Source: a virus
Length of the DNA stretch: 56,547 nucleotides
IMG/VR virus record: IMGVR_UViG_3300021376_000069
Span: 1 to 56,547 of that record
Direction: 5' to 3' (one strand)
Shown piece after piece: positions 49,882 to 56,547 of this stretch (positions are counted from its first letter, which is position 1; every line of letters begins with the position of its first letter). Below the pieces are notes generated by a model. It was given only the letters and a program-made list of their open reading frames with translations, had not been told where the DNA came from and searched no databases. Both the position numbers and the translations under genes were made by a program.

Positions 49882-50763
49882 ATGCTGGATTCTAAAGAGT
49901 ACAAGCTAGACGATTATTCAATTGATGAGCTCTATTTCAAAAAACAAGTTCCCATTGAAGAGCTATTTGAATCAAATGTGCCTAATGGTGAATATGTTAT
50001 TTTTCAATCCGAGGAGGATGAAAAGAAAACTGCCGTCATGTATTCATGTAAAGGTCAATTGAAGCTTATAAATAATAAAAAGATAAGCGCTAGTGGTTTC
50101 TATCCTAAAGATATTAACCAAAGTGTTTATATGAATTTATTAAAGGATGAAGATTTCATAATCGTTTGTGCTTTAGGTCCAGCAGGTACAGGAAAGACCA
50201 CAATAGCTATTGCTCAAGCTGTTGAAGATATGTCTAAATTAAAAAGAAACATAATACTAACAAAATCTACTAACATGGTACAGGGCAAGGATAGTAATGC
50301 GTTTGGTCCAGTTCCTGGAGATGTAAAAGAAAAGTATGCACCATATATAGATTCCTTTCAAATAGCTCTAACTAAAATTTTAGGTGGAGATGAAAGTAAA
50401 TCCTATTTACAATTACTACTAGATAAAGAAAAGATAAAATTCTTACCAATTGAATTTACTAGAGGATGTACCTTTGAAAATTGTACAATCATTCTAGATG
50501 AGGCACAAAATTTAACCTGGCATGAATTAAAAACCTTGATGAGTCGAGTAGGTGAAAATAGTAAATTAATTATATGCGGCGACCCACATCAGATTGATGC
50601 TAATTTACATTGGAGAGATACTGGTTTATGCACACTGTTAAATTCAGATGCATTCAAAAATTCTTATATATCAGGTAGCATTCATTTGACAAAATGCTAC
50701 AGAGGTCCTATACCAGAGTTAGTTTATCAGGTCGATAAACAGTTGACAGAAAGAATAATTTGA
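49882..50763 (+). CDS. phoH: PhoH-like ATPase
   Basis: 293 aa. An N-terminal polar extension of about 90 residues precedes the PhoH core: ALGPAGTGKTTIAIAQAVE (Walker A), NAFGPVPGDVKEKYAPYIDSF, EFTRGCTFENCTIILDEAQN (Walker B) and SKLIICGDPHQID. PhoH proteins are frequent in phages; some have RNA-helicase or RNase activity. Its role here is not known. The next gene begins at its stop. Confidence 0.9.
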   Translation: MLDSKEYKLDDYSIDELYFKKQVPIEELFESNVPNGEYVIFQSEEDEKKTAVMYSCKGQLKLINNKKISASGFYPKDINQSVYMNLLKDEDFIIVCALGPAGTGKTTIAIAQAVEDMSKLKRNIILTKSTNMVQGKDSNAFGPVPGDVKEKYAPYIDSFQIALTKILGGDESKSYLQLLLDKEKIKFLPIEFTRGCTFENCTIILDEAQNLTWHELKTLMSRVGENSKLIICGDPHQIDANLHWRDTGLCTLLNSDAFKNSYISGSIHLTKCYRGPIPELVYQVDKQLTERII

Positions 50764-51185
50764 TGAGCTATCCTACATCATTTTCAGTATATAAGAAAAG
50801 TGCAGCAGCACAATTTAACCTAATTTTACCACGTCGTAATGAAAAAGGTCGTGTAGAAAAAGAAGGTGCAGTTCTAATTGAAGTAACTAAAGCTTCTGGA
50901 GAAAAGCAATATGATTGGTCTAAAAAGATTGTATTTGCTTTTGGAATGAATGACCTTTGTCAGTTCTTTGATAATCCAGAGAATCCTCCTAGGTTAATTC
51001 ATAAGCTAGATGAAGTTACTAAAAGCTTAGAATTCAAGCAAGGTGAAAATCAATACGCTGGTACTTATATGTTAAGTCTAGCAGATGGAACAAATAAAAT
51101 CTCTGTACCTTTATCAGGTGGAGAATATGCAGTTGTTTCTAGATTATTTAGCTGCGCAATTCCAAAAATTATCGGATGGGAATAA
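50763..51185 (+). CDS. Unknown protein, possible ssDNA-binding type
   Basis: 140 aa from ATG 50763 (a TTG three bases earlier is also in frame). FSVYKKSAAAQFNLILPRR, WSKKIVFAFGMNDLCQFF and GGEYAVVSRLFSCAIPKIIGW are beta-rich and reminiscent of Whirly/PUR-like nucleic-acid binding proteins in phages, but the match is weak. Overlaps PhoH and the following gene. Confidence 0.55.
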   Translation: MSYPTSFSVYKKSAAAQFNLILPRRNEKGRVEKEGAVLIEVTKASGEKQYDWSKKIVFAFGMNDLCQFFDNPENPPRLIHKLDEVTKSLEFKQGENQYAGTYMLSLADGTNKISVPLSGGEYAVVSRLFSCAIPKIIGWE

Positions 51186-51478
51186 TGTTTGAAGTTAAAA
51201 GTAAAGACGGCTCCGTTATTAAAATTGAACCTCAAATGCTATTCACACTTTTTCTAAAGGATGTAAATGAAAACAAACCAGAACTGTTAAATGAAGTAGA
51301 AAAATTAGAAAAGCATTTTTTCAACCTATTTGATGAGTCAGCTTTATTCAACTCTCCCTTAATCAAAATCATGAATCTATTTTTTATACTTGGATATCAA
51401 TATTCAAAGTTTAAGGATAAAAATGAAGCAAAGCTCAATGATTCAGATTCAACAGACACCGGCACAGAAGGCATTTAA
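51185..51478 (+). CDS. Unknown protein, 97 aa
   Basis: Start at MFEVKSKDG overlapping the previous stop (TAATG). Helical and acidic with a hydrophobic FFILGYQY segment. No family recognised. Confidence 0.55.
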   Translation: MFEVKSKDGSVIKIEPQMLFTLFLKDVNENKPELLNEVEKLEKHFFNLFDESALFNSPLIKIMNLFFILGYQYSKFKDKNEAKLNDSDSTDTGTEGI

Positions 51479-51584
51479 TTTTTTCTGTGATGGATTATTA
51501 GATTTAACAGTAAGAACAATTATTATTTACAACCAAGCAAAACAAGAGGAAAAAAAGTATGTTCAGTTACGAAGTGAAAGTTAG
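51423..51584 (+). CDS. Small protein, 53 aa
   Basis: MKQSSMIQIQQTPAQKAF..., starting inside the previous gene with AAGGATAAAA upstream and ending inside the SpoVG-like gene. It fills the only gap between them. A helical middle (DGLLDLTVRTIIIYNQAKQE) is visible. Plausible but unproven. Confidence 0.4.
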   Translation: MKQSSMIQIQQTPAQKAFNFFCDGLLDLTVRTIIIYNQAKQEEKKYVQLRSES

Positions 51585-51981
51585 ACAAGTAAATGCTGGT
51601 AAGATGAAGGGTGTTGCTAGCGTAGTCGTGGATGGTTTAATTGAAGTAGAAGGCTTCAAGATTTATGAAGGCTCTAAAGGGCTATTCGTATCTAACCCAT
51701 CTCATAAAGGTAAGGGCAAGGACGAGCAAGGTAATGAAATCGAAAAATATTACGATGACGTCAGAGCAGTTGGTGACCAAGGCGAAGAGCTTTTAGAAGA
51801 GATTAAACAAGAGATGCTCAAACAATATGCAGGACTCACTAACTCACCTCAAGCTGCAAGACAACAATCTGTAAATACTAGAGGTAATGCAGCAGCTGCA
51901 GTTACTGCAAAACAAACTACTACTGTAAAAGCTCAAGAACCTACATCTACACCTCCAAAACCAAAAAAGCCACTTTGGTAA
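51559..51981 (+). CDS. SpoVG-like DNA-binding protein
   Basis: 140 aa. VRQVNAGKMKGVASVVVDGL and GFKIYEGSKGLFVSNPS match the SpoVG fold, whose bacterial members bind specific DNA or RNA sites. Residues about 100-140 are an added Gln/Ala/Thr/Pro/Lys tail. Many large phages carry such proteins. Possible regulator of phage genes or nucleoid-like role. Confidence 0.75.
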   Translation: MFSYEVKVRQVNAGKMKGVASVVVDGLIEVEGFKIYEGSKGLFVSNPSHKGKGKDEQGNEIEKYYDDVRAVGDQGEELLEEIKQEMLKQYAGLTNSPQAARQQSVNTRGNAAAAVTAKQTTTVKAQEPTSTPPKPKKPLW

Positions 51982-51985
51982 ATAA

Positions 51986-52546
51986 ATGATTGAAGAACAG
52001 CAAGAAGAAAAAGAACCAATCGTCTCTTTTTCTAACTCAGAAGTAATGGATTCAATTATTGAAGGTGCCGAGCTTTACACTCAAGCAACAGAATCATTTA
52101 TTAAAGAGTTTATCTTTTATGATAAAACTCTTTACGAATGGGCTTCTGAAATGATGGTAGACATTCCATCTAGTAAAAACTTAGACCCGGATAAATATAG
52201 AGAAATTCTTCTGACCCTAGCTAGAAACATACAAATTGCATCAAATTATTTATCTGTTGCAAGTAGTATGGTTGATGCTATTAGCGGAGGCAGTGATGTA
52301 AAACGGTCTTCATTGATAAATGAGATTGTAAATAATTATGCTAAAAAAGGCGCTAAAAGACCTGCAGCTACAGTAATTGAACAGATGGCAGATAGCTATC
52401 TAAACAATACTGTTTCTGCTAGCATTGCTGCTAAAATAGTAAAAAACTTTTGGAAACAAAGGTTGGATACATTATTAGATATTAGAAAAGTTTTTGAACA
52501 GATAGGGATGTCCTTACATGTGGAATTAAAAATAACTTCAACATAA
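51986..52546 (+). CDS. Unknown helical protein, 186 aa
   Basis: MIEEQQEEKEPIVSFSNSE..., all-helical with several Lys/Glu-rich stretches. No motif recognised. It lies between the SpoVG-like gene and a membrane protein, upstream of RNR. Confidence 0.6.
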   Translation: MIEEQQEEKEPIVSFSNSEVMDSIIEGAELYTQATESFIKEFIFYDKTLYEWASEMMVDIPSSKNLDPDKYREILLTLARNIQIASNYLSVASSMVDAISGGSDVKRSSLINEIVNNYAKKGAKRPAATVIEQMADSYLNNTVSASIAAKIVKNFWKQRLDTLLDIRKVFEQIGMSLHVELKITST

Positions 52547-52556
52547 GGATATTAAT

Positions 52557-52847
52557 ATGGCAGAAGGAGTTGCATTAGGATTAATTGTATGGATTGGCTA
52601 TATGTTTTTATGGTCAAACCTACCTGGAACTGTTACGTTGTTTGAATCTAAAATAAATTGGAAAGCACTTCTATTACAAAAAAAATATTTTGTTTGGTTA
52701 GAGCTAATCTTACTAGTGCTTAACATTATTAATATTACTGGCATCACTCAATCTATTGCAGGTGCTTTTGCAAGCGGGATTTGCAGTATGATGATTAACA
52801 TTAGTTATAGAATCTATACTGCAATGAGCCCTCAAAATACAAATTGA
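52557..52847 (+). CDS. Small membrane protein, 96 aa
   Basis: Three hydrophobic segments (LIVWIGYMFLWSNL; VWLELILLVLNIINITGI; IAGAFASGICSMMINISY). RBS AAGGATATTAAT. No family recognised. Confidence 0.6.
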   Translation: MAEGVALGLIVWIGYMFLWSNLPGTVTLFESKINWKALLLQKKYFVWLELILLVLNIINITGITQSIAGAFASGICSMMINISYRIYTAMSPQNTN

Positions 52848-52911
52848 AAGAAAAAAAAGAAAAAGATAGAATTGCAAAACTCACTTTTGAGTTTAGACAT
52901 CAAGGATTAAA

Positions 52912-54633
52912 ATGACTTATCAATATTCAGAACATGCAATTAGTTTATTAAAAAATTTCTACATGTTAAATGACGAGACAAAACCAGAGGAAGCGTTAAA
53001 AAGAGCTGCATATGCATATTCTGCGGGAGACAATGAATTAGCAGAGCGTATATTTCAATACGCTCTTGATGGTTGGTTTATGTTTTCAAGTCCAATATTA
53101 AGTAATGCAAGACTGGATAATTCTAAAACAGGATTACCTATTAGCTGTTTTTTAACTTATGTACCTGATACTGTTGAAGGCTTAATCGAGCATTCAACTG
53201 AATTAAGATGGATGAGCGTAATGGGTGGCGGAGTAGGCGGACATTGGTCTGACGTTAGGTCTGTATCTAATAAAGCTCCTGGTCCAATTCCATTTATTAA
53301 AACTGTAGACAGTGACATGCAAGCCTGGAAGCAAGGAGTCACTAGAAAGGGTAGCTATGCTGCTTACATTGACGTTAGTCATCCTGATATTATTGAATTT
53401 ATTAATATTAGGGTGCCTACTGGTGGTGATACGAATAGAAAGTGCTTTACTATTAATAATGCTGTCTGTCTTACGGACAAATTCATGAATGCAGTTGCCG
53501 ATGGCTTAGACTGGCAATTAATAGATCCTGCATCAAATGAAGTGAAGGAAACTATGCCAGCTAGAGAGCTTTGGCAAAGAATCCTTGAAGTTAGATTTAG
53601 AACTGGAGAACCATATTTCTTCTTTACAGACACTGCTAACAAGCATTTACCACAATCACTCAAAGAAAAAGGTCTTAAAATTCATGGTTCAAATTTGTGT
53701 AATGAGATTTTTCTTTGCACAGATGAAAATAGATCTGCTGTATGCTGTTTATCATCGTTAAATCTTGAGTATTTTGACGAATGGAAAAATACAACAATTG
53801 TTGAGGACTGCATTACCTTCTTAGATAATGTACTACAATACTTTATCGAGAACGCACCAAAGCAATTACACAGAGCTATTTACTCTGCAATTCAAGAACG
53901 CTCACTAGGACTAGGAGCAATGGGTTTCCATTCGTTACTTCAAAGAAATAATATAGCCTGGGAATCTCCTATGGCTAAAGGTTTAAATAGAAGAGTGTTT
54001 AAGCTAATTCAAGAGCGCGCAATTAAACAAACAGAATTGTTAGCTGCTGAACGTGGGGAATACTTAGATGGTATTGGATATGGTAGAAGGAATAGTCATC
54101 TACTTGCAATAGCACCTAATGCTAATAGTAGTATTATCTTAGATACATCTCCTAGTATTGAACCTTGGAAATCAAATGCCTTTACACACCGTACTAGAGC
54201 AGGTAGCTTCTTACAAAAAAACAAATATCTAGATGGACTTCTTTTAAAGGTATTCGCAAATGACGAAACAAAATATAACGAAGCATGGCAATCAATTGTT
54301 TTGAATCAAGGCTCTGTACAACACTTAGATTGTTTAAACGAATACCAAAAGGGAGTATTTAAAACAGCGTTTGAAATTAATCAAGCTTGGTTAATTGAAC
54401 ATGCTGCGGATAGACAAGAATTTATCTGTCAAGGACAATCCTTAAATCTTTTCTTTCCAGCTGGAAGTGATAAAGCGTATGTTAATTACGTACATATTTT
54501 AGCTTGGAAAAAAGGATTAAAAGGATTATATTACCTTCGAACAAATTCTGGTGCTAAATTAGAAAAGATTTCTGAAAAAATCGAACGAAAAGCACTTAAG
54601 GATTATGACGAATGTGTTTCTTGCCAAGGATAA
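52912..54633 (+). CDS. nrdA: Class I ribonucleotide reductase large subunit
   Basis: 573 aa. Catalytic residues: Cys in PISCFLTYV, NLCNEIF (Asn, Cys, Glu), second cysteine in AVCCLSSLNL, YY pair in LKGLYYLRTNSG, and C-terminal redox CVSC at the end. The N-terminal ATP-cone of long NrdA proteins is missing, so overall allosteric on/off control is probably lost, as in other short phage versions. It makes dNDPs from NDPs with the NrdB downstream. Confidence 0.95.
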   Translation: MTYQYSEHAISLLKNFYMLNDETKPEEALKRAAYAYSAGDNELAERIFQYALDGWFMFSSPILSNARLDNSKTGLPISCFLTYVPDTVEGLIEHSTELRWMSVMGGGVGGHWSDVRSVSNKAPGPIPFIKTVDSDMQAWKQGVTRKGSYAAYIDVSHPDIIEFINIRVPTGGDTNRKCFTINNAVCLTDKFMNAVADGLDWQLIDPASNEVKETMPARELWQRILEVRFRTGEPYFFFTDTANKHLPQSLKEKGLKIHGSNLCNEIFLCTDENRSAVCCLSSLNLEYFDEWKNTTIVEDCITFLDNVLQYFIENAPKQLHRAIYSAIQERSLGLGAMGFHSLLQRNNIAWESPMAKGLNRRVFKLIQERAIKQTELLAAERGEYLDGIGYGRRNSHLLAIAPNANSSIILDTSPSIEPWKSNAFTHRTRAGSFLQKNKYLDGLLLKVFANDETKYNEAWQSIVLNQGSVQHLDCLNEYQKGVFKTAFEINQAWLIEHAADRQEFICQGQSLNLFFPAGSDKAYVNYVHILAWKKGLKGLYYLRTNSGAKLEKISEKIERKALKDYDECVSCQG

Positions 54634-54637
54634 TCAA

Positions 54638-54862
54638 ATGAAAATAATTTCTGACGTATATATTGTTTCTGCGCTACATTTATTTACTTTAAATAAAGAT
54701 GAATATTTAAAGCTTGAAGATAAATTAGATGTAACAAAAGCTGATTTAAATAAACCTGTATTCATTAAAAGCTCAGGTAAAATTATTGAAGGCTGGGAAA
54801 CATTAAAATACGTTTTAGATTCAAATTCTTTTATAAACCTCTATTACCAAGTAATAGAATAA
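54638..54862 (+). CDS. Unknown protein, 74 aa
   Basis: Start at MKIISDVYIVS (54638), four bases after the NrdA stop. Short alpha/beta product lacking a recognised motif. Sits between nrdA and nrdB. Confidence 0.55.
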   Translation: MKIISDVYIVSALHLFTLNKDEYLKLEDKLDVTKADLNKPVFIKSSGKIIEGWETLKYVLDSNSFINLYYQVIE

Positions 54863-54870
54863 AGGACAAA

Positions 54871-55311
54871 ATGAGTAACTCTTATTATACTAGTAATGAA
54901 AATAGAATCATAGATATGATGTTTGAAAGAGCTTTAAAAAAAGATCATCCAAGATATCAAACTCAACAAGATTTTATTGAATTTGCTCAGGTTTACCCAG
55001 AAGTGAACCTGCATATGTCAGATTTGTATAATAATGGCGGTTGCGTTTCATTTCATTTTGCAAATGATGAATTCATTATTGTATGTGATGTAGACGCTAT
55101 GGAAATTGAATCTAGTATTTTAGTAGATTATGAGGGTGCTTCGTTTAATGTAATTGAAACTATTCCATTTAATTGGGAATCATTAAAGCTTAGATTAAAT
55201 GATATGATTTCAATTGCACCTTGGACTGAAAGCTTTAAAAATTGCAAGAGTGTAGATGAAGCTAGACAAAAAGCAACAGACTATTTAAAAGACAAATGGA
55301 AAACAAAATGA
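54871..55311 (+). CDS. Unknown protein, 146 aa
   Basis: MSNSYYTSNENRIIDMMFE..., mixed alpha/beta. Ends overlapping nrdB's start. No catalytic motif. Located between RNR subunit genes. Confidence 0.6.
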   Translation: MSNSYYTSNENRIIDMMFERALKKDHPRYQTQQDFIEFAQVYPEVNLHMSDLYNNGGCVSFHFANDEFIIVCDVDAMEIESSILVDYEGASFNVIETIPFNWESLKLRLNDMISIAPWTESFKNCKSVDEARQKATDYLKDKWKTK

Positions 55312-56276
55312 GTTTATTAGAGCCTAATAAAGCATACAAACCTTTTTCATATCCATGGGCTATGGAATTAGCAGAGGAACATGAAAAAATGCATTGGGGA
55401 ACCTGGGAAGCTAAATTACAGGATGATGTTAATCAATGGAAAAACTCAGGATTGCTGCCTGAGGAAAAAGCTCATATTACACAAATTCTAAGAATTTTTA
55501 CTCAAAGTGATTGTGTAGTTGCAAGTAATTATATTGACCAATTCTTACCTGTATTTAAAAACAATGAAATTAGAAATATGCTTCTTTCATTTGCCAATAG
55601 AGAAGGTACTCATCAAAGAGCTTATGCTTTATTGAATGATACTCTTGGTTTAGCAGAACAAGAATATTCAGCGTTCCTGCAATATGATCAAATGCGCAAT
55701 AAATTAGACTTTATGCAATCTCAAAACATTGAAAACATGAGAGGCGCTAATAGAAAAACAGCAGTATTATTAGCTCAATCAGTTTGTAATGAAGGCATGA
55801 GTTTATTCTCTGCATTTGTAATGCTTTTAAATTATCAACGTTTTGGTAAGATGAAAGGTATGTGTGAAATTGTTGAGTGGTCTATTCGTGATGAAACTAG
55901 TCACGTAAATGCAATGACTAAATTATTTTCTACCTTCTGTGAGGAACATCCAGATGTTGTAAATAATGATTTAAAGGCGCATATTTATACTAATTATACC
56001 AAAGCAGTTGAACTCGAAGATGCTTTGATTGACTTAGTATACCAAGACAAAGATTCGATCTGTGAGCTATCAAAAAAAGATATCAAAACCTATGTAAGAT
56101 ATTTAGCTGATAGACGCTTATTACAATTAGGTTTAAAGCCACAATTTAAACAAAAAGACAACCCTTTACCATGGTTAGATTGGATTGTAAGTGGAGACTC
56201 CTTTAAGAATTTCTTTGAAGGAGTAGTTACTGATTACAATGCATCTGGTATGACTGGCGACTGGGGTTGGGAGTAA
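55308..56276 (+). CDS. nrdB: Class I ribonucleotide reductase small subunit
   Basis: 322 aa from ATG 55308 (ATGA overlap; 55296 possible). Diiron ligands: Asp in TQSDCVV, REGTHQRAY (Glu, His), Glu in CNEGMSL, RDETSH (Glu, His). The Tyr of HQRAY, four residues after the His, is the expected radical tyrosine. Complete and apparently active class Ia-type subunit. Confidence 0.94.
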   Translation: MSLLEPNKAYKPFSYPWAMELAEEHEKMHWGTWEAKLQDDVNQWKNSGLLPEEKAHITQILRIFTQSDCVVASNYIDQFLPVFKNNEIRNMLLSFANREGTHQRAYALLNDTLGLAEQEYSAFLQYDQMRNKLDFMQSQNIENMRGANRKTAVLLAQSVCNEGMSLFSAFVMLLNYQRFGKMKGMCEIVEWSIRDETSHVNAMTKLFSTFCEEHPDVVNNDLKAHIYTNYTKAVELEDALIDLVYQDKDSICELSKKDIKTYVRYLADRRLLQLGLKPQFKQKDNPLPWLDWIVSGDSFKNFFEGVVTDYNASGMTGDWGWE

Positions 56277-56280
56277 AATT

Positions 56281-56547
56281 ATGTTAACTGAAGAACAAAT
56301 ACTCGAAAAAACATCAAGTATTCTCCAGACAGAGCTTTTATGTCGCGCACCAAAAGAACTGATTGACGCTTTAGAAGGCACAAAGCTTTTTTCAGAGTTA
56401 TATACAGTAGTAGATGAAACAGCAGATTTAGAAGAAGATTCACGAGACAAAACCTTTAAAGAACCATTAGAATTTTATCTTGTTTCTAATTGGCTTGGAA
56501 ACAAACTGCTAAACTTAAATCAACCGGTAATTAAACTATCTACTGCA
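56281..56547 (+). CDS. Unknown protein, C-terminus beyond window
   Basis: MLTEEQILEKTSSILQTEL..., 89 codons without stop to the window end, five bases after nrdB. Acidic, helical start. Cannot be assigned. Confidence 0.6.
   Translation, partial: MLTEEQILEKTSSILQTELLCRAPKELIDALEGTKLFSELYTVVDETADLEEDSRDKTFKEPLEFYLVSNWLGNKLLNLNQPVIKLSTA

Noticed and set aside
52971-52980. TGACGAGACA resembling the recurrent TGACGAGACG element
   Set aside because: It lies inside the coding sequence of nrdA near residue 21, with no terminator before it; treated as chance.

Overview
The window is part of a large, A+T-rich tailed dsDNA bacteriophage genome; neither genome end is inside it. The evidence is a complete terminase large subunit, a long minus-strand virion block, a plus-strand block of nucleotide-metabolism genes (NrdA/NrdB, ThyX, PurA, PurB, DUF1599, RNase H, SSB, PhoH, AlkB), one tRNA and dense overlapping small genes. 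The host cannot be named. Clear Shine-Dalgarno sequences (AAGGAGAT..ATG) argue for a bacterium that uses them.

Layout. (1) 1-14073, minus strand: packaging and structural operon with TerL, glycine-rich and P/Q/T-rich virion proteins, and a 1566-aa protein carrying a DEDD-exonuclease-like motif and a staphylococcal-nuclease domain. (2) 14074-14330: divergent intergenic region. (3) About 14.3-25.7 kb, plus strand: a compositionally distinct island. It holds a giant protein (1843 aa) with RNA-polymerase-like double-psi-barrel motifs, a membrane transglycosylase and small unknown genes. These are separated by seven hammerhead ribozyme cores, intrinsic terminators, a recurrent TGACGAGACG motif placed after terminators, a tRNA-like acceptor/T-arm minihelix, two minigenes and a pseudoknot. 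(4) 25.7-31.6 kb: small membrane and unknown genes, with a 500-nt repeat-rich noncoding segment at 27.9-28.4 kb. (5) 31.6-38.9 kb: purA-purB-alkB, rnhA, tRNA(CAT), thyX, ssb and lysis-type genes. (6) 39.5-49.5 kb: a ubiquitin-like conjugation cassette. (7) 49.5-56.5 kb: P-loop protein, PhoH, SpoVG-like protein and class I ribonucleotide reductase; the right-hand gene runs off the window.

The two most unusual systems are as follows. First, the Ubl cassette: a Lon-like AAA+ protein lacking the protease domain, a nucleotidyltransferase-like protein, a 1003-aa protein with an E2-like HPH...GCLGE motif and a C-terminal zinc-binding tail, a JAMM/JAB protease, a ThiF/E1-like enzyme, an Hc1-like protein, a single beta-grasp Ubl and a protein with four tandem copies of the same Ubl. 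All five Ubl units end in ATGSVKGN. This looks like a full attach/detach pathway carried by a phage. Second, the ribozyme-punctuated island: transcription units appear to be bounded by a common TGACGAGACG element and intrinsic terminators, and their RNAs would be cut between genes by type I and type III hammerheads. The RNAP-like protein encoded in the middle is an obvious candidate for transcribing them, but that link is inference.

All functional calls rest on motifs read by eye; no database or folding software was used. Base pairings were checked by hand.
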